A DNA stretch of 64,000 nt. Origin: an uncultured Woeseiaceae bacterium. Its GTDB lineage: Bacteria; Pseudomonadota; Gammaproteobacteria; Steroidobacterales; Woeseiaceae. A model generated the notes under the pieces. It searched no databases. It saw nothing but the letters and a program-made list of their open reading frames with translations, and was not told where the DNA came from. Location of the stretch: positions 310,001 to 374,000 of the forward strand of contig CALZJH010000003.1 in assembly GCA_945787845.1 (NCBI GenBank). Reading direction: 5' to 3'. Below are positions 42,343 through 51,412 of this stretch, piece after piece; within the stretch, counting starts at the first letter, position 1, and the number at the start of each line of letters is the position of its first letter. The translations under genes and the position numbers were made by a program.

Positions 42343-43941
42343 ATGAACCACTATGACTACATTATTGTCGGTGCAGGATCGGCCGGCTGCGTACTGGCCA
42401 ACCGCCTGAGCGAAAACCCCGCGGTTAGTGTGTGCCTGCTCGAAGCGGGCCCGGTGGACAGCAATCCGCTGATTCACGCACCGTTCGGCTTCTCCATGAT
42501 GGCCGAGAACAAGAAGATCAACTGGTGCTTTGAGACCGTTCCGCAGCCACAGATGAACGGACGAAAAGGCTACCAGCCACGCGGTCGGGTTCTCGGCGGT
42601 TCAAGCTCGATCAACGCCATGGTCTACATCAGGGGCGTGCCTGCCGACTACGATCGGTGGGCCGAGGCGGGCGCCATCGGCTGGTCATACGAGGACGTGC
42701 TGCCTTATTTCAGGCGGTCGCAGGATCAGGAACGCGGCGAGGACGAGTTTCACGGCACCGGTGGACCCCTGGCCGTCAGCGATTTGCGCTACAAGAATCC
42801 GTTGAGTCACCTGTTTATTGACGCGGCGCGGCAGCTCGAGCTGCCGGCCAATGACGATTTTAACGGCCGTTCGCAGGAAGGCGTGGGCTTCTACCAGGTG
42901 ACGCAGCGAGAAGGCCGCCGGTGCAGCGCAGCCGCCGCCTACCTGGCTCCCGCGCTGGGTCGAAGCAACCTGTCTGTGATTACCAGGGCGCAGGTAGAAA
43001 AAGTCCTGATCAAAGGCAATCGCGCCGTGGGTGTGGACTACCACGAGGGCGGTCGCAGCGTAAGCTTGCAGGCCAATCGGGAAGTGTTGCTGTCGGCGGG
43101 CGCGTTTCAGTCACCGCAAATCCTGATGCTCTCCGGCATCGGTCCAGCCGAGCCTCTCAAAGCGCAGGGCATCGACGTCGTCCATGATGCGCCCGAGGTC
43201 GGCCAGAATCTGCAGGATCATTTCGATTACACGGTGATTCGGCGGGCGCGCTCAGCACAGGCGATGGGCTATACCTTCGCGAGGGTGTTGCGTGCGATTC
43301 CTGATTTCGTGCGTTACCTGCGGCGAGTGGGCCCGTTGACGTCCAACCTGGCCGAAGCGGGTGGATTCCTGCGCACATCCAGGCAAGAGCCGGTACCGGA
43401 TATCCAGCTGCACTTCGTCCCGGGCATCGTTGATGACCACGGCCGGAAGATGCACTTCAGGGCCGGTATTTCGTGCCACGCGTGTGTGCTGCAGCCCGAG
43501 AGTCGCGGCAGCGTGACGCTGCAGGATGCCAATCCGCGCTCCGCACCGAGAATCGATCCCCGCTTCCTGAGCGCGGGCGACGACCTGGACCGCACGCTGA
43601 AAGCGGCGAGACTTGTGCACCGCATTCTGGACGCCCCGGCGTTCGAGCGTGTCGTCGGTCCAAGCCTGTATGCTGGCGGCGACGCGAATGACGACGAACT
43701 GATCGATGACATCAGGCGTCGAGGCGATACGATCTATCATCCCGTCGGTACCTGCCGCATGGGATCGGATGCGACCGCTGTCGTCGACCCGTTAGCCCAG
43801 GTTCGCGGCGTGCAGGCCCTGCGCGTTGTCGACGCTTCCATAATGCCAACGCTGGTCTCGGGCAATACCAACGCGCCGACCATCATGATCGGGGAGAAGA
43901 TCGCGGATGCGATCAAGACGGCAGCGCGGGCCTCAGGCTGA
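42343..43941 (+). CDS. GMC-family oxidoreductase (choline/alcohol dehydrogenase type)
   Basis: The 532-residue flavoprotein has the FAD-binding start YIIVGAGSAGCVLANRL, both GMC signatures (GRVLGGSSSINAMVYIRG and GAFQSPQILMLSGIGP), and the C-terminal catalytic region YHPVGTCRMG followed by DASIMPTLVSGNTNAPTIMIG. GMC enzymes oxidise alcohols to aldehydes or acids. BetA-like choline dehydrogenase is the nearest common label, but alkanol or polyol substrates fit equally. It overlaps the convergent DUF2505 gene by nine bases. It could serve alcohol oxidation alongside the wax-ester operon. Confidence 0.93.
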   Translation: MNHYDYIIVGAGSAGCVLANRLSENPAVSVCLLEAGPVDSNPLIHAPFGFSMMAENKKINWCFETVPQPQMNGRKGYQPRGRVLGGSSSINAMVYIRGVPADYDRWAEAGAIGWSYEDVLPYFRRSQDQERGEDEFHGTGGPLAVSDLRYKNPLSHLFIDAARQLELPANDDFNGRSQEGVGFYQVTQREGRRCSAAAAYLAPALGRSNLSVITRAQVEKVLIKGNRAVGVDYHEGGRSVSLQANREVLLSAGAFQSPQILMLSGIGPAEPLKAQGIDVVHDAPEVGQNLQDHFDYTVIRRARSAQAMGYTFARVLRAIPDFVRYLRRVGPLTSNLAEAGGFLRTSRQEPVPDIQLHFVPGIVDDHGRKMHFRAGISCHACVLQPESRGSVTLQDANPRSAPRIDPRFLSAGDDLDRTLKAARLVHRILDAPAFERVVGPSLYAGGDANDDELIDDIRRRGDTIYHPVGTCRMGSDATAVVDPLAQVRGVQALRVVDASIMPTLVSGNTNAPTIMIGEKIADAIKTAARASG

Positions 43942-44424
43942 ATCCAGGCGCTCGCTGATGTAGTCGTACTCATCCGCGATGAGGCGCTTGCAGTCTATTG
44001 CGACGAACTCGGCGAGGGTCTTGCCGACGAACGGGATGCCGCAGTCGATCGTCATGCGCACGTGATTAACGCAGCCGTCGCCCAGGGGCTCGAGTTCGAG
44101 CGTTCCTTCGATGGTGACCGGGACGCCGGCGATATCGATTTCGAGTTCCGCCTGGTACACGTCATCGGCGTAACAGGTCCATTGCTCCGTCTGCTCTACA
44201 GTGTTCCAGGGCTGCAGGAACTTGCTGAGGAGGCCGGGCACATCGGCCGGCAACTCGCGCACGAAACTAACGACCGCACCATCGGCACTCGTCTCGCATT
44301 TTTCTATGCGAATTTTGCGTGCGCCGAGCGCTTCTTGTTTTGCATGGATCGCTTTGCGATCCGTAAACAACGCAAACACCGCATCTGTGCTGTGAGCGTA
44401 CTCATGATCTCGACTGATTTTCAC
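43933..44424 (-). CDS. DUF2505 lipid-binding-like (START-fold) protein
   Basis: The 163-residue protein opens MKISRDHEYAHSTDAVFALF and continues with alternating beta strands (VPVTIEGTLELEPLGDG, HVRMTIDCGIPFVG) that match DUF2505, a family with the START/SRPBCC ligand-binding fold. It would bind a hydrophobic ligand. GTG 44424 has GGTGA five bases upstream, and a second GTG lies at 44433. It is 20 bases downstream of the HMG-CoA reductase gene and is probably the last gene of that operon. Confidence 0.75.
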   Translation of the reverse strand: MKISRDHEYAHSTDAVFALFTDRKAIHAKQEALGARKIRIEKCETSADGAVVSFVRELPADVPGLLSKFLQPWNTVEQTEQWTCYADDVYQAELEIDIAGVPVTIEGTLELEPLGDGCVNHVRMTIDCGIPFVGKTLAEFVAIDCKRLIADEYDYISERLDSA

Positions 44425-44444
44425 CCTATTCACCAAACGGCCAA

Positions 44445-45617
44445 CTAGCGATTGCGCCCCATCTTCTCGTGGCTGCTGACCCACTCGTGCGCCAGTATTG
44501 CGGACGACAACGACAAGTCGCCAGCCAGTACGACAGCCGCGATAATCTCGGCGAACTTGTCCACCTTGCCGTCGCCGTAGCAGTCCATCATCTCGAGGCA
44601 TTCACGCTGTGTCTGCAGGCCCGTGCCTCCGCCGTAGGTTGCGCAGATTAATGCTGGCAGCGTCACCGACGAGTATAAATCCCCGTTGTCGAGCAACTCG
44701 AAGTAGGTCATCCCCGCATGGGATTCAGAAACGTTTGCCGCATCCTGGCCCGTGGCGATGAACATCGCAGCAATGCCGTTCGCGGAGTGGGCGCCGCTGT
44801 AGACTGCCCCGGAAAGATGCGTGCCGATACCTGCGATCTGCCGGAACCTGTACAGCCACTCCGGTTCGATGCGGAGAAGCTCTTTTGCCACATCCTTCTT
44901 CAGGACGAACTCCGCGACGACGCGTTTGCCGCGCGTCTGGATCATGTTCATGCTCGAGTGTTTCTTGTCAGTATCGATGTTGCCGGACAGGATGTAGCGT
45001 GGTTTCGCCGGGTGATGCGCGCGGATCCATTCGCAGGCATACAGCGTAGCTTTGCCGGTCATGTTCTGGCCGGCCGCATCGCCCGTCGTGTAGCAAAACC
45101 GCGTGTATAGCATCTTGGCGACAATGTATTGCTCGATTTCTATCAGTCGGGGAACTTCCACCGATGCCTTCACGACACCACGAATCGCATCGATGTGCTC
45201 GTTTAGCCACTTGCCGAACTCGCGCGCTTCCAGCGCACTGTTGAACAGGAAGACGGGCGCCCTTTGCATGGAGTGCTTGACGACCGTGGTCCTGGCGCCA
45301 CCGCATTCGCTGATGACGCGCATGCCGCGGCTGTAGCTTGCAACGAGCGTGCCTTCGGTGGTCGCCATGGGAATATAGAAGTTGCCCTGGGCGTGTTCCC
45401 CGGCCATCAGCAACGGCCCGGCGAGACCGATCGGTACCTGTGCGGTGCCGATGAAATTCTCGATATTGCCGTTGGTGACCGCCGGATCGATCGTGTAGCT
45501 CGCTACTGTATCCAGCTTGGCGCCTGTCATTGCTTCAACGAAGGCACCGCGCTGCGAGGCCATCTCGCGCGTGTGATCGTTGTTCTTGTCGCGTGGAATG
45601 CGGTCGGATTTCGACAT
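44445..45617 (-). CDS. HMG-CoA reductase, class I-like
   Basis: This 390-residue protein is a catalytic-domain HMG-CoA reductase. Visible parts are ENFIGTAQVPIGLAGPL with the catalytic Glu, TTEGTLVAS, GDAAGQNMTG (in the place of DAMGMNM), DTDKK with the catalytic Lys, GTHLSGAV, GQDAANVSES with the catalytic Asp, GGGTGLQTQRECL, and the late His in SSHEKMGRNR. It converts HMG-CoA to mevalonate (or the reverse). The pattern, including the C-terminal SH...NR, is the class I (eukaryotic/archaeal) type. Other mevalonate genes are absent from the window. It follows the wax-ester synthase gene by 26 bases. Confidence 0.93.
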   Translation of the reverse strand: MSKSDRIPRDKNNDHTREMASQRGAFVEAMTGAKLDTVASYTIDPAVTNGNIENFIGTAQVPIGLAGPLLMAGEHAQGNFYIPMATTEGTLVASYSRGMRVISECGGARTTVVKHSMQRAPVFLFNSALEAREFGKWLNEHIDAIRGVVKASVEVPRLIEIEQYIVAKMLYTRFCYTTGDAAGQNMTGKATLYACEWIRAHHPAKPRYILSGNIDTDKKHSSMNMIQTRGKRVVAEFVLKKDVAKELLRIEPEWLYRFRQIAGIGTHLSGAVYSGAHSANGIAAMFIATGQDAANVSESHAGMTYFELLDNGDLYSSVTLPALICATYGGGTGLQTQRECLEMMDCYGDGKVDKFAEIIAAVVLAGDLSLSSAILAHEWVSSHEKMGRNR

Positions 45618-45643
45618 GGTTTTCTCCGGGTAAGTTTAATCGT

Positions 45644-47047
45644 CTACACGAGTGCCTCGAGTTCGGCGAGTGACTGCTCCAGGTAGTCGATGAGACGCTG
45701 GACGCGAGGCACGGTACGCCGGCAGGCGATGATGCCGAAGTCGAGATTGCCGTGGTAACTGACAAACGTGATGTTGAGTGCGAAGCCGTGGAAGACGGCA
45801 GAAACAGGATAAGAGCCGAGCAGGGGCGCGCCGTTCCAGTAGAGCTGTTCCCTGGGGCCCGGAATATTCGAGATGACCGTGCTCACCGGCGGGAACCAGT
45901 CCGCGACGCCCATCATGCTGGCAAGGAACAGCGGCGTCTGCATCAGGGTGGCATACAGGCTGGCTTCCCGGGAAGTGAGTTCACCCAGCATCTCTTTGCC
46001 GGCGCGTGTCGACTTGGTGATCGTCACAAGCCGGTCCAGGGGATCTTCGTGACGCGTGCCCAGGTCGGCGATGATGTAGCTGATCGCGACCGGTGAATCG
46101 AAGTCGTCTTTCTGCCGAACCGAAACGGGCACCAGTGCGCGCAACGAATGCTCGGGGAGTTCGTCCTGCGCCTCGAGGTAACGTCGCAGCGCGCCCGAAC
46201 ACATTGCCAGGACGACATCGTTAATCGTTACGCCGGTGGCCTCACTGACGGCCCGGACACGGTCGATACTCCATGACTGGGCAACGAATTCCCGTGAACT
46301 CGAGACCTCGGTGTTGATCATAGTGTGCGGTACATGGCGCCACGGTACGGCCAGGCCCTCGCCGATCCCGAGCCACGTTGCCGCATAACTCTTGATGACT
46401 CCCAGCAAATGCGCCGAGGTGTCGAATTGCGCTTTCAGGAATTCCGCCATCGCTTTGAATTCAAAATCGCTTGGTGCGAGTTCGGCAGAATGGACGGTGC
46501 CATGCCGGGCCTTCAGCGCTTCATGGGCTTCCAGCGATAGCGGCGACGGGCCGGGGCTCGCGTTTGGGTCTGTTGAGCAGCCGCCCTCGGTTAGCCGTAC
46601 ACCGGCAACGCCATCGATCGCCGCATGGTGAATTTTTGTATAGACACCGAAGCGGCGGCCCTTGATACCTTCGATCAGGTGGGCCTCCCAGAGTGGCTGG
46701 CTACGATCGAGCATGGTGGAGTGAAGCCGCGAGACGAGCGAGAACAGCTCGCGATCGCCTCCCGGTTTTGGCAGTGCCGAGTGCCGAATGTGGTAATCGA
46801 GATCCAGGTTCGGTTCGTGCTCCCAGTAGAGCGGGCCGAAGCGTCCCAGCGCGCCGTGCGCCACGCGATGAGCAAACGGCTTGCGAAGTTCGGTGGTTGA
46901 ACGATAGGCCTCATGGAGCTGGGTCATGAACTTGTGCTGATGCACGCGCGCCGGAAACTCGAAAATATTCAGGCCGGCAACGTGCATTGGCGATTCGGGA
47001 CTTTCCAAGTAGAGGAAGCCCGAATCCAGGAGGTCTATTCTGTCCAC
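45644..47047 (-). CDS. Wax ester synthase/diacylglycerol acyltransferase (WS/DGAT)
   Basis: The 467-residue protein begins DRIDLLDSGFLYLESPESP and carries the catalytic HHAAIDGVAG (HHxxxDG). Further family segments are NDVVLAMCSGALRRYL and SNIPGPREQLYWNG. It esterifies fatty alcohols or diacylglycerol with acyl-CoA to make storage wax esters or triacylglycerol, at the membrane. It is in the middle of a leftward run, 69 bases after the flavin monooxygenase gene and before the HMG-CoA reductase, suggesting a lipid/isoprenoid unit. Confidence 0.93.
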   Translation of the reverse strand: MDRIDLLDSGFLYLESPESPMHVAGLNIFEFPARVHQHKFMTQLHEAYRSTTELRKPFAHRVAHGALGRFGPLYWEHEPNLDLDYHIRHSALPKPGGDRELFSLVSRLHSTMLDRSQPLWEAHLIEGIKGRRFGVYTKIHHAAIDGVAGVRLTEGGCSTDPNASPGPSPLSLEAHEALKARHGTVHSAELAPSDFEFKAMAEFLKAQFDTSAHLLGVIKSYAATWLGIGEGLAVPWRHVPHTMINTEVSSSREFVAQSWSIDRVRAVSEATGVTINDVVLAMCSGALRRYLEAQDELPEHSLRALVPVSVRQKDDFDSPVAISYIIADLGTRHEDPLDRLVTITKSTRAGKEMLGELTSREASLYATLMQTPLFLASMMGVADWFPPVSTVISNIPGPREQLYWNGAPLLGSYPVSAVFHGFALNITFVSYHGNLDFGIIACRRTVPRVQRLIDYLEQSLAELEALV

Positions 47048-47116
47048 AGACTGATTTTACCGGAACGCCCTGCTGAATCGAGGTGACAGGGCATAGGTAG
47101 TTTCATCAAAAATGAC

Positions 47117-48586
47117 CTATTTTTTACGGGTGAACCGCAGGCAGCCGTCCTCGATCGGACCCTTGCCGATGACCTTCCTGTCCAGGGCGTAGTTCTGCGC
47201 GTTGCGCCAGGGCGAGACCGTTCCCTGTTTCGGCAGCCGGTGCATTTTTCGCTGGATGTAACCCGATGAAAAACCATCGATCCAGTCCACGCCGGCCATG
47301 TCCTGTTCGTGTTCGCGCAAGCGCGGTGTGCACTGACGCATCCCCGTTTCGGTCATGTGATTGAGCAGGCGGCAGGCATACTCGGCCGTGAGGTCGGACT
47401 TCAGCGTCCACGAGGCGTTGATGTAGCCGAAAGTCGATACGAGGTTCGGCACGCCGGAAAACATCATCGACTTGTACGAAAACGTCTTCGAGACGTCGAC
47501 GGGCTCATCGTCGACGCTGAGTTCCACATCACCGAGTACACGCAGATCGAGCCCGGTGGCCGTAACGATGATGTCGGCCTCGAGCTGTTCGCCGGATTCG
47601 AGGCTTATGCCGTTCTCCGTGAATTCATCAATGGTGTCCGTGACAATGGATGCATGTCCATCGCGGACGGCATGGAAGAAATCGCCGTTGGGCACAAGAC
47701 AGAGGCGCTGGTCCCAGACGCCGTAACGGGGCACGAAGTGCTCCTCGAAGTGTTCATAGTTGCCGAGGTCCTTGCGCGCCATCCTCAAAAGCTTTCTGCG
47801 AATAAACTTCGGCGTTGCCTGCGACTGCCAGTAGATGTAGCGCTGGTACTGGATGTTCTTCCAGCGCGTGATGGCATACGCGGTCTTGTCGGGCAACAGC
47901 CAGTTCAGCAGCCGCGCCAGCCAGTCGGTGTCAGGCGCCGAACCCATGTACGTCGGTGAGCGCTGTAGCATGACCACGTGCGCGGCATCCTTGGCCATCT
48001 CCGGCACCAGCGTCACGGCGGTTGCACCCGAACCGACAATGACGACCTTCTTATCACTGTAGTCGAGGTCCTCGGGCCAGTGCTGCGGATGCACGATCTC
48101 GCCCTTGAAGCGGTCGTAGCCTTTGAACTCGGGCAGGTAGCCCTGCTCGTAATTGTAGTAGCCGGCGCACATGAGCAGAAAATTACAGCGCAGCGTGACG
48201 GCCTCGCCGCTGGCATTGTTTCTTATGTCGAGCGACCAGGTAGCGTCCTCGCTCGACCAGTTCGCAGAGAGCAGGGCATGCTGATAGCGAATATGCCGCT
48301 CGATGTCGCCCTCGGACGCCGTTTCCCGGATGTACTTCAGAATCGACGGGCCGTCGGCTATCGCCTTGCCTTCCTTCCAGGGTTTGAAGTTGTAACCGAG
48401 CGTGTACATGTCGCTGTCCGAACGGATGCCCGGGTAGCGAAACAGGTCCCAGGTACCCCCCAGGGTGTCGCGTTCTTCGAGGATCAGGTAGCTGCGGTCC
48501 GGGCACTTGTCCTGCAGGTGCCACGCGGCGCCGATACCGGACAGGCCGGCACCAACAATGACGACATCGACGTACTCAGTAGACAT
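47117..48586 (-). CDS. Flavin monooxygenase of Baeyer-Villiger type
   Basis: The 489-residue protein has FAD loop VVIVGAGLSGIGAAWHL, the Baeyer-Villiger-type fingerprint FKGEIVHPQHWPED, and NADPH loop VVIVGSGATAVTLVPEMA. DLFRYPGIRSDSDMYTLG is the FAD-contact region common in this group. It inserts oxygen next to a ketone or oxidises related compounds with NADPH and O2. The substrate is unknown; sterol or terpenoid ketones would fit the HMG-CoA reductase neighbour. It is the first gene of the leftward run and divergent from the OmpA-like gene. Confidence 0.9.
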   Translation of the reverse strand: MSTEYVDVVIVGAGLSGIGAAWHLQDKCPDRSYLILEERDTLGGTWDLFRYPGIRSDSDMYTLGYNFKPWKEGKAIADGPSILKYIRETASEGDIERHIRYQHALLSANWSSEDATWSLDIRNNASGEAVTLRCNFLLMCAGYYNYEQGYLPEFKGYDRFKGEIVHPQHWPEDLDYSDKKVVIVGSGATAVTLVPEMAKDAAHVVMLQRSPTYMGSAPDTDWLARLLNWLLPDKTAYAITRWKNIQYQRYIYWQSQATPKFIRRKLLRMARKDLGNYEHFEEHFVPRYGVWDQRLCLVPNGDFFHAVRDGHASIVTDTIDEFTENGISLESGEQLEADIIVTATGLDLRVLGDVELSVDDEPVDVSKTFSYKSMMFSGVPNLVSTFGYINASWTLKSDLTAEYACRLLNHMTETGMRQCTPRLREHEQDMAGVDWIDGFSSGYIQRKMHRLPKQGTVSPWRNAQNYALDRKVIGKGPIEDGCLRFTRKK

Positions 48587-48727
48587 GCTTTACAGCATCC
48601 CATATTCACGCGCCGGTCGCGACGCGCTGCGTCCGGCCGCGAGGGAATTGTGAACATTTGTGTCGGCGCCATCGGCAGCCGGTAACCGTCCCTATAATGC
48701 CGGGCACTTTACAGTGGAACTCGGATC

Positions 48728-49609
48728 ATGGCGGCAAATACACGCTCAAGCTCAACGACAACGACGACGTCGACCACGACGATGAAGCGCTTCTGGCGTC
48801 GCACCGACGTGCGGCGACCTTGGTGGCCCTGGGGCCTGTTGCCGCTGCTCGGCTTGCTGTTCCTCTACTTGTTTGGTGCGTTGGTTACGGCGCCGGCAAT
48901 CGAGGCCGAGGTCAGACAGGGTGTCTACACGACCCTGGAGAACGCAGGCGCATCGGCCGAGCGGCTTACCGCGGACGGCCAGGCCGTCACAGGACGCATC
49001 GGCGCGGACGGGCCCGACGAAGTGCTGCTGGAAGCCCTTGCCGGGTCGACGATCTGTGCCACGTGGGCGGGAGAGCTGGAGTGTCCGCTCGAGGTTGATC
49101 TCGAACGCGCCCACGTCGAGAGTGTCGCGGCAGAGGCGGCAATCTCGCCGGCTGCGGCCGTCGCGCACGAGGTGGCTATTCCCGATGAGGAAGTCGCGGA
49201 GCTCGTGGAATCTGCAGTGCTCAACGATCCGCAGGCCGCGCGCGAGGCGTGCAACGAGGCTCTGCGTGACGCGCTATCGGGCACGAGGGTTCAGTTTCGC
49301 ACCGCGAGTGCCGACATCGATTCGACCAGCGAAGCGTTGCTGCAACGCCTCGCCGTCGTCGCGAACGAATGTCCCGGCAATCTCACTATCGAAGGTCACA
49401 CGGACGGTCAGGGCGATGCCGACATGAACCAGATGCTGAGCCAGGCGCGCGCAAATTCAGTTCGAGATGCGCTCGCCGGACTCGGTGTCGACAGCGCCCG
49501 AATGCGCGCCGTCGGCTACGGCGAGTCGCGGCCCGTCGCCGACAACACGACGGCCGAAGGCCGTGCCACTAACCGCCGCATCGCTATTTCAGTCGACGCT
49601 AACGAATAA
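48728..49609 (+). CDS. OmpA-C domain membrane protein
   Basis: A 293-residue protein with a Ser/Thr-rich start, one membrane helix (about 36-54) and a BON-like or linker region. The OmpA C-terminal peptidoglycan-binding domain follows at about 180-290, with NLTIEGHTDGQGDADMN, LSQARANSVRDAL and GYGESRPVADN. It is probably anchored in the inner membrane and touches peptidoglycan. ATG 48728 opens an unusual Thr run; a later ATG (MKRFWRR, at 48782) is possible. It precedes the HhH protein gene by 47 bases. Confidence 0.85.
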   Translation: MAANTRSSSTTTTTSTTTMKRFWRRTDVRRPWWPWGLLPLLGLLFLYLFGALVTAPAIEAEVRQGVYTTLENAGASAERLTADGQAVTGRIGADGPDEVLLEALAGSTICATWAGELECPLEVDLERAHVESVAAEAAISPAAAVAHEVAIPDEEVAELVESAVLNDPQAAREACNEALRDALSGTRVQFRTASADIDSTSEALLQRLAVVANECPGNLTIEGHTDGQGDADMNQMLSQARANSVRDALAGLGVDSARMRAVGYGESRPVADNTTAEGRATNRRIAISVDANE

Positions 49610-49656
49610 CACCCGCATTGCTGCGAACGAGTCGATCGCAAACCGAGGGAAAGACA

Positions 49657-50406
49657 ATGATTTATCTGCTTGCTAAATTCACACTGCTGTTTTTGCTGGC
49701 CGCTGTGCTCGGCTTCGTGCTGGGCTACTGGTGGTCAAAACGCCGCATGGTTGACGTAACGGAATCCTATGAAGACCTGCGCAAGGCGACGGAGCGTACC
49801 GACGAGTCGCAATGGGAACGCCTCTGGAGCCGCCTTGACGCTTTTCCCAAGCCGAAAGAGCCGGACCTGTCGCCGGTAGAAACACGCATCGACTCCCTGG
49901 CAGGCAAGATCGCGGACATTCCCAGACCACCTGCACCGCAAACGGTTGACCTGCGACCGCTACATACAGAGCTGTCATCCGTTAACGAGCGAATCGCCCG
50001 GATACCCAGTGTCGACCTGCAGCCGATTGGCAAGCGGCTGGACAATGTCGAAACTGAACTCGCCCGCCTTGGCAAGCGGCTGTCTGCGGCACCGAAACAG
50101 CCGCAACCAAAGGCGGCCGTGGCAGCGAAGCCGAAGACGGAAGGGCCGAGGCTTCTGCGTTCGGCCGACTACGGCAAGAAGGATGACCTCAAGCGCATCT
50201 CGGGCGTCGGCCCGAAGCTCGAACGGCTTTTGAACCAGAACGGTATCTACTACTTCTGGCAGATTGCGTCGTGGTCGCCCAAAGACGTGACCCTCATCGA
50301 CGAGAAGCTCGACGTATTCAGGGGGCGAATTTCACGAGATGACTGGGTGGCGCAAGCCGGGACGCTGAAGCAGGCGCCGGATGCGGCGCGCATGCCCAAG
50401 GGCTAG
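49657..50406 (+). CDS. Membrane-anchored helix-hairpin-helix protein
   Basis: This 249-residue protein has a membrane helix at about 4-24 and a charged linker with predicted coiled coil and repeats of proline and basic residues. A C-terminal helix-hairpin-helix segment then follows: DDLKRISGVGPKLERLLNQN and FWQIASWSPKDV, close to HhH domains often found appended to NuoE or ribosomal-type proteins. The function is not known. GAGGGA lies six bases before ATG 49657. Confidence 0.8.
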   Translation: MIYLLAKFTLLFLLAAVLGFVLGYWWSKRRMVDVTESYEDLRKATERTDESQWERLWSRLDAFPKPKEPDLSPVETRIDSLAGKIADIPRPPAPQTVDLRPLHTELSSVNERIARIPSVDLQPIGKRLDNVETELARLGKRLSAAPKQPQPKAAVAAKPKTEGPRLLRSADYGKKDDLKRISGVGPKLERLLNQNGIYYFWQIASWSPKDVTLIDEKLDVFRGRISRDDWVAQAGTLKQAPDAARMPKG

Positions 50407-50476
50407 TCTCGTCTGATTGCCTCGATCGTACGAGCCTGCGCCGGTCGGGGCGCAATGCAGTAACATGGCGTGACCC

Positions 50477-51286
50477 ATGACCGACCTCACGAACAAGACA
50501 GTCCTGATAACCGGTGCCGGCGGTGGCTTCGGCCTGCAGATGGTGCGCCAGTTTCGTGCCGCGGGCGCGAAGCTGATCCTTACGGACGTCAGTGACCAGG
50601 CGCTGCAGGCTGCGGTTGACGATGCCGGTGACGATCTGATCGCTTCGTGTGCCGCAGACCTGGCCTCGGAAGAGGGCTGCCGCGCAATCGTCGAAACCTG
50701 CACGTCACTCGACATGGTGCCGGATATTCTCGTCAACAATGCCGGCATCGCCGTCGCCGGGCGACTCGATCACGTGCCACGGGAGCACTGGGAAACCCTG
50801 ATGCAGCTCAACCTGCTGGCGCCGATGCGGCTTACCAACAGCTTTCTTCCCGGCATGGTCGAGCGCGGGAGCGGGCATATCGTCAACACCTCGTCGGTCG
50901 CGGGCTGGATGGGCGCGAAAGGCATGTCTTCATACTGCGCATCGAAGTTCGGGCTGCGCGGCTTCGGTGAAACGCTGGCTGCGGACCTGCGGGATACGGG
51001 TGTTCATGTGACCAACGTGTACCCGTCCTTCAGCCGGACGCCGATCCTCGACTCGCCGCAACACGGCTACGAGCAGCGCAGGGTGGTACCTGAATATCTG
51101 CTCTCGGAACCGGCCGATGTCGTTGCCCGGGTGCTGGCCGGTGTCCGGCGCAATCGGCTGCACGTGTTTCCGGACAAGTATGCGCGGATTACGCACTACC
51201 TCATTCGGTTTGCACCCTGGCTCCTGCGGCGCATGGAGCGCCGCCTGCAGGCCGCGGCGATCGAGGCGGGCAAGACGGCAGACTGA
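50477..51286 (+). CDS. SDR-family oxidoreductase
   Basis: The 269-residue protein has the classical short-chain dehydrogenase signature: TGAGGGFGLQM for NAD(P), NNAGIAVAGR, SSVAGWMG for the serine and YCASKFG for the Tyr/Lys pair. The C-terminal tail is basic and amphipathic. The dehydrogenase substrate is unknown; members of this group act on fatty aldehydes, sterols and similar molecules. ATG 50477 follows the HhH gene. The stop lies within a repeat at 51278-51336. Confidence 0.9.
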   Translation: MTDLTNKTVLITGAGGGFGLQMVRQFRAAGAKLILTDVSDQALQAAVDDAGDDLIASCAADLASEEGCRAIVETCTSLDMVPDILVNNAGIAVAGRLDHVPREHWETLMQLNLLAPMRLTNSFLPGMVERGSGHIVNTSSVAGWMGAKGMSSYCASKFGLRGFGETLAADLRDTGVHVTNVYPSFSRTPILDSPQHGYEQRRVVPEYLLSEPADVVARVLAGVRRNRLHVFPDKYARITHYLIRFAPWLLRRMERRLQAAAIEAGKTAD

Positions 51287-51336
51287 CAATCCTCGTGTCG
51301 GCAGTTCACCCGAGGCGCGAAGCGCGGACGGGTGAG
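51278..51336 (+). repeat. tRNA-Phe-like 3' half repeat, copy 1
   Basis: About 59 bases that match 60324-60382 at roughly five positions in six, starting at the SDR stop codon. The core, GTGTCGGCAGTTCA, resembles the variable loop and T arm of tRNA-Phe, and the part before it resembles the 3' side of the anticodon arm. An inverted GCGCG-AGCGC follows. The first bases overlap the last codons of the SDR gene. Confidence 0.6.
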
Positions 51337-51412
51337 AAATCTTTTCGTAACTCCCTGCTAAACTGTGTAACAGCCCCATCAAGAATTACACACAAGAATT
51401 GGGAGGCAGAGC

